Shown here: positions 1 through 6,278 of the stretch, piece by piece
How positions within the stretch are numbered: the first letter of the stretch is position 1
How the letters are laid out: each line of letters starts with the position of its first letter
Assembly: GCA_003243975.1 (NCBI GenBank)
Contig: QHBJ01000012.1
Span: 1-35,575, forward strand
Direction: 5' to 3'
From: Candidatus Meridianibacter frigidus
GTDB lineage: Bacteria > Vulcanimicrobiota > Vulcanimicrobiia > Vulcanimicrobiales > Vulcanimicrobiaceae
Length of the DNA: 35,575 nt
Position numbers and translations under genes: made by a program
The notes under the pieces: generated by a model
Seen by the model: the letters and a program-made list of their open reading frames with translations, nothing else
The model's database searches: none
Told to the model about the DNA's origin: nothing

Positions 1-1635
1 CAAAAAACCGGCGCCACCTCTGTGCTCGGCACCGTTATCAACGGCGGCGGCACCTATACCGGCATCTATGCGCAACATACCGCCTATTCGGCAACCGCCT
101 TTCCACTCTCGTATCCCAGCGGCGGCAGCGGCTCGCAAGAACTTTTTGCACCCTTGACGCGGCCTCCCAATGGGGGATGCTTGAGCTCAGCAACCGTTGC
201 GCTCAATTCAGGCGGCGGTCATAACTACACGTTCTTCGTGGTCTTCGATTACTGCGGGGCGGGAGCTCCGAAGCTCGTAGCTGGCGCACAGATTGACGAT
301 CCCAACGATCCCACGCACCTCTTTAAGAATAACTATCTAGTGACCAACAATCACGGTCTCCCGATCTATGCGACTTTGAGTTTCACGACCGATGCCGTGC
401 CGACGGCAAGCTCAACATGGTACATGCTGCTCTACAATTTCAAGACGAATACTTATAACTTGGTGTCTCAGGCGACGGGCACCAGCGGCACGAGCTATGG
501 CTATAGTGTGTACGAATCGGCGTTTCTACCGGGACCTTGTCCGAGCGGCTTGCGGAGGATCGCGGCGGACTACTTGCAGCTCTACAGTGCGGGAACGGGC
601 CATTTTACGCCCGTTACGCCAACCATGAGCGGCACGACGTCGGTGGTGATCAATCCCAGTTCAGCTACCCCATGTTTCAATGCGGACAGTTCCGGCCCGG
701 CGACGGACACGTTCGCGATGATCAATCCGAATGGTTATTGGAACGTAACTACGCATGGTGTCGTAACCGAATTCTCTGCCGGCATTACACCAAGTTCCGG
801 GCTTTACGGAATCACGAAGGGTTCCGACGGGAACATGTGGTTCACCGAGAGCTATGGTAACGCGATCGGGCGCATCACTCCAACAGGGGTGGTCACGGAG
901 TTCGCTACGCCGTCCGGACACGGTAGGGATGACACGACGGGGCCTGATGGCAATGTATGGTTTACCGAGGGTGCAAGTATCGGCCGCATCACGCCAGCCG
1001 GCGTCGTTTCGGAATTCTCCAGCGGCATCACCGGGGGATCGCAACCGGAAGGCATAGCGAGCGGGCCGGACGGCAACCTATGGTTCACTGAGACGGTCGG
1101 TCGGATCGGCCGCATTACGCCGAGCGGTCTCGTAGCGGAGTTCTCCAAAGGCATTTCCGCCTTTTCCGAACCCTTTGGAATAACCGGTGGTCCGGACGGC
1201 AATGTGTGGTTCACGGAGAAGAATGGTAATCGGATTGGTCGTATCACGCCACTGGGCGCCATCAAAGAATTCTCAACAGGTATCACGTCGGGATCGGCGC
1301 CAACCGGCATCACGAAGGGGCCCGACGGGAATCTTTGGTTCACGGAGGACACCGGTAATCGAATCGGTCGAATCACCCCGACGGGAACCGTGACGGAATT
1401 CTCAATAGGAATAACGCCGGGCGCAGGCCCGCAAGGAATTACGACGGGGCCGGACGGCAATCTATGGTTCACCGAAACGGCTCGGAACGGGATTGGCCGC
1501 ATCACGCCAGCAGGCATCGTGACGGAATTTTCTAGCGGGGTCACCGGCTCGTTTCCATATCGGATCGCGACTGGGCCTGACGGCAATCTGTGGTTCACGG
1601 AGTTCTATACGATGATCGGACGCATCGAACCGTAG
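1..1635 (+). CDS. Vgb-like seven-bladed beta-propeller protein, 5' end cut by window edge
   Basis: The reading frame is open from base 1, so the GTG at 22 is probably internal and the true start lies outside the window. Residues from about 1 to 240 form an unrecognised Gly/Ser/Thr/Tyr-rich domain that looks extracellular. From about base 760 to the stop there are seven tandem repeats of 38-43 residues with the core GPDGNLWFTE...IGRITP.G.VTEFS. This is the blade pattern of the virginiamycin B lyase (Vgb) / NHL-like propeller superfamily, and seven copies are the right number for a closed seven-bladed propeller. Vgb itself linearises streptogramin B antibiotics, but most environmental proteins with these repeats have no shown lyase activity. 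I infer a secreted or surface binding or lyase-like protein. The stop is TAG at 1633. Nothing on the same strand follows closely. The repeats are diverged at the DNA level, so this is an old protein repeat and not a recent DNA duplication. Confidence 0.8.
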   Translation, partial: QKTGATSVLGTVINGGGTYTGIYAQHTAYSATAFPLSYPSGGSGSQELFAPLTRPPNGGCLSSATVALNSGGGHNYTFFVVFDYCGAGAPKLVAGAQIDDPNDPTHLFKNNYLVTNNHGLPIYATLSFTTDAVPTASSTWYMLLYNFKTNTYNLVSQATGTSGTSYGYSVYESAFLPGPCPSGLRRIAADYLQLYSAGTGHFTPVTPTMSGTTSVVINPSSATPCFNADSSGPATDTFAMINPNGYWNVTTHGVVTEFSAGITPSSGLYGITKGSDGNMWFTESYGNAIGRITPTGVVTEFATPSGHGRDDTTGPDGNVWFTEGASIGRITPAGVVSEFSSGITGGSQPEGIASGPDGNLWFTETVGRIGRITPSGLVAEFSKGISAFSEPFGITGGPDGNVWFTEKNGNRIGRITPLGAIKEFSTGITSGSAPTGITKGPDGNLWFTEDTGNRIGRITPTGTVTEFSIGITPGAGPQGITTGPDGNLWFTETARNGIGRITPAGIVTEFSSGVTGSFPYRIATGPDGNLWFTEFYTMIGRIEP

Positions 1636-1811
1636 TTGCGGAATAGGTAAGAATCAGCGATATAATAATCTTAGCAATCGTTGCCACGTTTTACCCAACA
1701 CCTGATCGCTCGGGCTGGGAGACAAGTCGCTGCCAGTAACGCATCACCGTGCGACTTACTCATCGGCTCGAATCGATGTTACTAGCGGCGCGCTCGCCTA
1801 CTCGTTCGTGC
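1636..1811. other. Intergenic stretch with no recognised gene
   Basis: The stretch lies between the stop of the propeller gene and the 3' end of a cupin-like remnant on the opposite strand. I see no supportable ORF, tRNA or clear terminator hairpin with a T-run here. The convergent arrangement would call for a bidirectional terminator, but none is obvious. Confidence 0.4.
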
Positions 1812-2010
1812 CTATTTTATCATGTTGTCTTTAAGCGGCTCCGTGCCGGTGATTTCAACGACGGCCGGCTGTTTTGTCATCGCGTAGTGCGCAAGGCCCG
1901 GCGGCAATGAAATGAACGAACCTGCCGGAAATTCCGTCAGTTTTCGTGTGATAAAAATGTGACAACGGCCCTCCAAGGGCAAAGTTGTTGCGAAAACCCT
2001 TACTGCATAA
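1812..2010 (-). pseudogene. Cupin-like C-terminal remnant
   Basis: Reading the minus strand from about 2010 to the TAG at 1812-1814 gives an open frame without a plausible start. It contains FPAGSFISLPPGLAHYAMTK followed by a PAVVEITGTEP segment. This resembles the C-terminal half of small cupin-barrel proteins, where a PAGSF..(I/L)P.G..H(F/Y) segment carries the last metal-site His and is followed by a VVQ(I/V)xGxGP strand. The N-terminal cupin motif and a start codon are missing, and upstream the frame runs into tRNA-Glu. I read it as a truncated relic left beside the tRNA pair. It may be chance similarity, because only about 65 residues are available. Confidence 0.4.
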
Positions 2011-2022
2011 GGAAAATTAATT

Positions 2023-2096
2023 TAGCCCCAACGGGATTCGAACCCGTGTTACCGCCGTGAGAGGGCGGCGTCCTCGGCCAGCTAGACGATAGGGCC
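2023..2096 (-). tRNA. tRNA-Glu (anticodon CTC)
   Basis: The reverse complement folds as a complete cloverleaf. The acceptor arm starts GGCCCTA and pairs with TGGGGCT, with two G-T wobbles including the first pair. The anticodon loop is CTCTCAC in a CCGCC/GGCGG stem, giving anticodon CTC. The T-arm loop is TTCGAAT in an ACGGG/CCCGT stem. The body closely follows bacterial tRNA-Glu, including the GCCGCC...GGCGGTAAC core. The discriminator is A and no CCA is encoded. It lies 1 base after the encoded CCA of tRNA-Gln, so the two are almost certainly co-transcribed. Confidence 0.93.
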
Positions 2097-2097
2097 A

Positions 2098-2173
2098 TGG
2101 CTCCCGGGCAAGGCTTCGAACCTCGAATCTCCTGATTCAGAGTCAGGCGTGTTGCCAATTACACTACCCGGGA
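2098..2173 (-). tRNA. tRNA-Gln (anticodon CTG), CCA encoded
   Basis: The reverse complement gives a perfect 7-bp acceptor stem, TCCCGGG with CCCGGGA. The D-arm is GTG...CAC. The anticodon stem CCTGA/TCAGG encloses the loop CTCTGAA, giving anticodon CTG. The T-arm is CGAGG TTCGAAG CCTTG and the discriminator is G. The next three bases (2100-2098) spell CCA, so the 3' CCA is genomically encoded, unlike in the neighbouring tRNA-Glu. It is upstream of tRNA-Glu in transcription order. The 3' end of the decayed HNH frame runs straight into its 5' end. Confidence 0.93.
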
Positions 2174-2718
2174 CGCGTTTCTTCCTTAGCGTATTCTTAG
2201 CACCGAACGTTTCCGTTTGGCTATGACAAGTTGGGCAAAGCATTCTCAGATTCTCAAGTCGAAAGTCAGCCGCGATGCCGTTGATGTGGTCGATTTGAAT
2301 CGATAACGGCTTGCCCCTCCATTCTGATATGCTGCATTCGCTGCACACGTTCTGCAGGTATCCCTGCCTGCAGAAGCCGCACCTTGACGTTGTGGCGCGA
2401 TTTCCCCTGTTTCAATAGGATATGAAGGGGCCAAAGGCGTGCGCGGGCCGCTAGCACTCCGCGACGGACTGCCTTCGACCATGACTCCGCACAAAACCGA
2501 ATCGCCCTCGACATTGGCGGTATGTGTGCCCTCGTCGTAGTAGGTTTGCACGGCGGACCAATCGTAGCGCCTCGTTTCAAACGGGCGAATCTTTAAAGCC
2601 CCGCGCCTTCTTGCTTTGTACCAGGCGGTGACGGTAAACCCGAAGTGTCGCATGCAATCGCGCATTGCGTGCCGTTGTCGTAAAAAGTTTGAACTTCAGT
2701 CCAATCGTAGCGTTTCAT
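2174..2718 (-). pseudogene. Frameshifted HNH endonuclease with duplicated HTH-like N-terminal repeat
   Basis: Three minus-strand frames together make one HNH protein. Starting at ATG 2718 the frame reads MKRYDWTEVQTFYDNG and then loses register. Restoring one G near 2672 gives HAMRDCMRHFGF...ARRRGAL and a second RYDWSAVQTYYDEG. Restoring a G near 2530 and a T near 2494 gives HTYRQCRGRFGF followed by CAESWSKAVRRGVL. Removing one C near 2357 joins LLQAGI to NVCSECSISEWRGK. The end holds an intact HNH core with CSEC, IDHING, RLENLRMLCPTCHSQT and AKN. Both N-terminal modules show the same pattern, RYDWxxVQxxYDxG...C...FGF...W.KA.RRG.L. Family knowledge: such small HNH proteins are common free-standing nucleases in bacterial genomes and phages. 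Three one-base deletions and one insertion mean no intact product. Beyond 2174 the last frame reads through both tRNA genes, so the original stop is lost too. Confidence 0.75.
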
Positions 2719-2799
2719 GCCCTTATAATGGATGATCAATATGCCAACAGTATGGCACGTTAGGCAGTAATTTTTGCAGCGCTATGCGAAGTTATAGTT
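2719..2799. promoter_or_regulatory. Divergent intergenic region with TATAAT and small inverted repeats
   Basis: The 81 bases separate the HNH pseudogene start from the nucleotidyltransferase start. A perfect TATAAT lies on the plus strand at 2724-2729, but I see no TTGACA-like box 16-18 bases before it. An inverted repeat TGCCA-N6-TGGCA lies near 2743-2758. A further quasi-palindrome, TATAG...CTATA, spans about 2793-2811 and so covers the GTG start at 2800. Promoter function for the 2800 gene is inference. Confidence 0.3.
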
Positions 2800-3876
2800 G
2801 TGCAAGCTATAGTCTTAGTCGGAGGCGAGGGAACGCGGCTGCGTCCATTAACCTACGGCACGCCGAAGCCGATGGTCCCCATCATGAACGCGCCCTTTTT
2901 GGCCCGCACGCTGGAGCGATTACACGCTGCTGGAATTGACGACGTAATTCTGCCGGCCGGATACATGCCGCAGGCAATCACCGAATATTTCGGCGACGGA
3001 AGCCAGCTTGGAATGAAGATCACCTACGTCATCGAGGACGTGCCCCTGGGCACTGCGGGCGCAGTGAAGAATGTTGAGGAGTACATCAGAGGCCCATTCT
3101 TCGTGCTGAACGGCGATGTGCTCACGAGCTTGAACCTGCGAGAAATGATCGCGTACCACGAAGAGAAGAAAGGCCTCGGCGCGCTGCACCTTATTAAGGT
3201 AGAAGATCCTTCGGCGTTCGGGTGCGTCGTGCACGGCGAGAACGGGCGAATTTCAAACTTCGTTGAGAAGCCGAAGCGAGAAGAAGCGCCGACCGATGAA
3301 ATCAACGCGGGCACCTACCTGTTGGAGCGCGCCGTGCTCGACATGATTCCCACAGGCCGCAACGTGTCGATCGAGCGCGAGACGTTTCCAAAAATCCTAG
3401 CCGAAGGCAATGCCCTCTACGCCTACACCACGGACGATTACTGGATCGACGTCGGCCGTCCGCAACAGTATCTCGATGCCCATCGCCACATCCTAAGCGG
3501 CGAGATGCCGCTTCAGTTGGAGCCGGGGCTCACCGGGCAGGGCAACGTGCAAGGTATGATCATCGCGCCGGTCCATATGGACGGCGACGTGCTCATCGAG
3601 CCCGGAGCCGAGGTCGGGCCGAACGTCGTCCTAGGCGAGGGCTGCCGGGTGGGAAGCGGGGCGAAAATCTGCGATTCCGTGCTCTGGGACCACGTTATCG
3701 TCGGGAAAGGCGCGCAAATTGAGGGAGCAATCATCGCCAGCGGCTCCAGCGTGGGCGACGGCGCCCGCGTAGGTCGCGGAACCGTCGTCGGCCATGATAT
3801 GGTTATAGAAGCTAACGCCGTCTTGGCTCCGGGGTCGAGGGTGGGGCCGGTCGCTCCGCTGGCTCAAGCGCCTTAG
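2800..3876 (+). CDS. Sugar-1-phosphate nucleotidyltransferase (mannose-1-P guanylyltransferase-like) with left-handed beta-helix
   Basis: This 358-residue protein has the nucleotidyltransferase core at its N terminus: VGGEGTRLRPLTYGTPKPM (residues about 7-25) is the nucleotide and Mg-binding loop. EDVPLGTAGAV, LNGDVL with the metal Asp, FVEKP, NAGTYLL and YWIDVGRPQQYL follow in the family order. Residues from about 255 form hexapeptide repeats (VGPNVVLGEGCRVGSGAKI and on), the left-handed beta-helix typical of GDP-mannose or glucose-1-phosphate nucleotidyltransferases. It would activate a hexose-1-phosphate with NTP to an NDP-sugar in the cytoplasm. The GT4 glycosyltransferase 73 bases downstream is a natural consumer. 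Domain architecture favours GDP-mannose pyrophosphorylase, but UTP or dTTP specificity cannot be excluded. The start is GTG at 2800, with a weak GAAG upstream. A second, more compact paralogue lies at 13100. Confidence 0.85.
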   Translation: MQAIVLVGGEGTRLRPLTYGTPKPMVPIMNAPFLARTLERLHAAGIDDVILPAGYMPQAITEYFGDGSQLGMKITYVIEDVPLGTAGAVKNVEEYIRGPFFVLNGDVLTSLNLREMIAYHEEKKGLGALHLIKVEDPSAFGCVVHGENGRISNFVEKPKREEAPTDEINAGTYLLERAVLDMIPTGRNVSIERETFPKILAEGNALYAYTTDDYWIDVGRPQQYLDAHRHILSGEMPLQLEPGLTGQGNVQGMIIAPVHMDGDVLIEPGAEVGPNVVLGEGCRVGSGAKICDSVLWDHVIVGKGAQIEGAIIASGSSVGDGARVGRGTVVGHDMVIEANAVLAPGSRVGPVAPLAQAP

Positions 3877-3949
3877 GTTCATAAGAGAACGGTTTCGGGT
3901 AAAATCCGATGACCGCTAGGCACAAAGCCGGCGTAGTGGGGAGTTTTTC

Positions 3950-5161
3950 TTGGTAGCAGGGTCGATAGACGCGCATCCCGCGACTGCTGTTCCGCGCACC
4001 CTCTTTATGGGTTCGTTTCCGCCGCGGGAGTGTGGCATTGCCACCTTCACCAAGGACGTCGTGGATTCGTTCGACCGCGCCTTCGGAACCAAAAGCGAGA
4101 TCATCGCCATCGACGAGCCGGGCGGCAACGTTCGCTCCTACGCTCCCGAAATCGTGGCCCGCCTACAAGAAGATGACCGTGGTTCCTACGGCGACATCGC
4201 CCACATCGTCAATGCTCACCCTGCTGAAATGCTCAATATTCAGCACGAGTATGGGCTTTTTGGTGGCGAACTGGGCGGGTGGCTGATCGACACCCTGAAA
4301 CTCGTCCAGAAGCCGATTGCCTTAACTCTGCACACGATCTTGCCCGAACCCTCAGAAGCCATGCTTCGCGTAACTCGCGAGCTGGCAGAAAATGTGAATT
4401 GCCTTGTCGCGCTTTCGCAGACGGGCAGATCGCTGCTTGAAAACGTGTATGGCATCGATCCGGCCCTGCTGCGCGTGATTCATCACGGCGTTCCGGATGT
4501 GCCATTCCGTTCGACCGATTCGGCCAAAGCGGAATTTGGAATTGGGCAGCGTTCGGTGATTTCAACATTCGGGCTCATTAGCCGGGGCAAGGGTTTGGAA
4601 TTTGCGATAGACGCGATGCGCGAGGTCGTGCGGCATCATCCCGAAGCGTTGTATTTGATTTTAGGTGAGACACACCCGGTCGTCCGGCGGCGCGAGGGTG
4701 AGTCGTACCGGGAGTCTCTCCAGGCCATGGTCGTGCAGTACGGCCTGCAAAACAACGTGAAGCTGATCGACAAGTATTTGGACTTCGATGAACTCGTCAG
4801 CTACTTGGCAGCGACCGACATCTATCTCACCCCCTACCTCAACCCCACGCAAATCGTTAGCGGAACGCTGGCGTACGCGGTTGGCTGCGGCAAGGCCATC
4901 GTGTCCACGTCGTACCTGTACGCGCAGGAGGTGCTGGCGCGCAACCGCGGCTTCTTGTGCGAGTTTCGCAATGCCGAATCGATCGCGCAGAACCTGAGAG
5001 CGCTGCTCGATGATTCCGGGTTGCGGCGCAGCACCGAACGGCGCGCCTACCGATTCGGGCGTCAGATGACCTGGCCGCACGTGGCGGACGCCTACGGACG
5101 CCTCTTCGACGAGCTCGTTCCGCCCGTGCGCGCGGGACTTCAATTGGTCAGCAGAGCCTAA
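3950..5161 (+). CDS. GT4-family glycosyltransferase
   Basis: A 403-residue retaining GT-B glycosyltransferase. The N-terminal acceptor domain has MGSFPPRECGIATFTKDV (about 19-36) and INIQHEYG-like LNIQHEYGLFGG near 96-107. The C-terminal donor domain has FGLISRGKGLEFAIDAM (about 213-229), LILGETHP, an ATDIYLTPYLNPTQIVSGTLAYAVGCGK region, and VSTSYLYAQEVL in the place of the GT4 sugar-nucleotide Glu motif. It transfers a sugar from an NDP-sugar to an unknown acceptor. The start is TTG at 3950, preceded 7-8 bases upstream by a good GTGGGGA ribosome site; no ATG fits better. The stop TAA is followed at once by the ATG of the next gene (TAAATG), so translation is coupled. The pair with the glycosidase-like gene recurs in several bacterial phyla as far as I recall, but the product sugar is not known to me. 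Confidence 0.85.
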   Translation: MVAGSIDAHPATAVPRTLFMGSFPPRECGIATFTKDVVDSFDRAFGTKSEIIAIDEPGGNVRSYAPEIVARLQEDDRGSYGDIAHIVNAHPAEMLNIQHEYGLFGGELGGWLIDTLKLVQKPIALTLHTILPEPSEAMLRVTRELAENVNCLVALSQTGRSLLENVYGIDPALLRVIHHGVPDVPFRSTDSAKAEFGIGQRSVISTFGLISRGKGLEFAIDAMREVVRHHPEALYLILGETHPVVRRREGESYRESLQAMVVQYGLQNNVKLIDKYLDFDELVSYLAATDIYLTPYLNPTQIVSGTLAYAVGCGKAIVSTSYLYAQEVLARNRGFLCEFRNAESIAQNLRALLDDSGLRRSTERRAYRFGRQMTWPHVADAYGRLFDELVPPVRAGLQLVSRA

Positions 5162-6223
5162 ATGCGGGGTCGAAAAATCGCGGTTCCCAGTTTGGATCAC
5201 CTCCTCGCGCTGAGCGACGACACCGGCATCATCCAGCACGCGGTCTACGATGTGCCGAACCGTTCCACCGGCTACTGCACCGACGATGTCGCGCGCGCAT
5301 TCATGGTCGCAGTCAGCTTGCACGACATTGGAACGCGCAAAGATGCAGCCGCCCGGCTAGCCTCCACTTACCTAGCATTTCTGCAGGATGCACAACTGGC
5401 TGACGGTTGGTTCCACAACTTCATGAGCTACGGCCGCAGCTGGCTCGACGAGCGAGGAACGCAGGATTCGTTTGGGCGTGCGGTCTGGGCGCTCGGATTC
5501 GGCATGCGCTACGCCAAGCGCGAATCGTGGCGAAAGGTTTGCGAACGCCTGCTGCAAAGCGCGGCCGCGCGTTTGCCGGATCTGCGCTACCTCCGCTCGA
5601 CTGCCTACGCGACTATTGGACTTTCACATGCGCTCGAGTCCCGTCCCGCGGAAGCTAAGCTCATTCGTGAGTGGCTGGCCCCGCTGGCGGCAACTCTCAG
5701 GGACGCTTACGTCGCGCACCAGGCGCCGGACTGGCAATGGTTCGAGGATGGCATGACGTACGACAACGCGCGCCTATGCGAAGCCATGCTGCGCGCCGGT
5801 ACTGCATTGCGCGACGACGAGCTGATCGCCATTGGGCTGCGGACGCTTGCGTTCTACGAGCGGATCGTCATTGAGAACGGAATGTTCGTGCCGATCGGAA
5901 ACGACGGGTGGTTCCCGCGTGGCGGCATTCGAGCCCGTTACGGGCAACAACCCTTAGAGGCCGCTGCCTCGATCGAGGCCGCGCTAACGGCCCACGACTG
6001 CACCTCCGCACCGGCTTTTGTCGCATTGGCACATGCGGCTTTCGATTGGTTCCACGGAAAGAACACCGCCGATGCAGAGATGGCCGAGCGGGGCGGCTGC
6101 CGCGACGGAATCGATCCGCAGGGTGCCAATGCGAACATGGGCGCGGAGTCCACCTTGGCGTATCTTTCGTCCGCCGCCATGCTGGCCGAGCGGCCCGCAA
6201 ACCGGTTGCGCGTCGCGCGCTAG
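5162..6223 (+). CDS. Predicted (alpha/alpha)6 six-hairpin glycosidase-like protein
   Basis: The 353-residue product has repeating helical hairpins with aromatic and acidic clusters: NRSTGYCTDDVARAFM (about 33-48), DGWFHNFMSYGRSWLDERG (about 81-99), QDSFGRAVWALG, DWQWFEDGMTYDNARLCEAM (about 188-207), and GNDGWFPRGG followed by EAAASIEAAL. This pattern is that of six-hairpin carbohydrate-active enzymes, where the acidic residues on the hairpin loops act on glycosides. I could not assign a numbered family. There is no signal peptide, so it acts in the cytoplasm on product or intermediate of the GT4 enzyme encoded directly upstream (adjacent stop and start). It may be a glycoside hydrolase, a phosphorylase or an epimerase-like enzyme. 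The end at 6221-6223 leaves 55 bases before the helicase gene. Confidence 0.6.
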   Translation: MRGRKIAVPSLDHLLALSDDTGIIQHAVYDVPNRSTGYCTDDVARAFMVAVSLHDIGTRKDAAARLASTYLAFLQDAQLADGWFHNFMSYGRSWLDERGTQDSFGRAVWALGFGMRYAKRESWRKVCERLLQSAAARLPDLRYLRSTAYATIGLSHALESRPAEAKLIREWLAPLAATLRDAYVAHQAPDWQWFEDGMTYDNARLCEAMLRAGTALRDDELIAIGLRTLAFYERIVIENGMFVPIGNDGWFPRGGIRARYGQQPLEAAASIEAALTAHDCTSAPAFVALAHAAFDWFHGKNTADAEMAERGGCRDGIDPQGANANMGAESTLAYLSSAAMLAERPANRLRVAR

Positions 6224-6278
6224 CGGTCCCCCGACGGGACCATCGAGGCAAAAATACCGATTCGGCGAATAGATACGC

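Noticed and set aside
852-1598. Long minus-strand ORF of 248 residues with internal repeats
   Set aside because: It is the antisense image of the propeller repeats; its repetition comes from the sense-strand codons and it has no known motif.
760-1632. Tandem repetition resembling a CRISPR or satellite array
   Set aside because: The units are 114-132 bases, diverged in DNA and conserved in protein, so they are propeller blades.
4661-5323. Minus-strand ORF of 220 residues
   Set aside because: It lies opposite two genes with strong protein motifs and shows none itself; high GC makes long antisense frames common.
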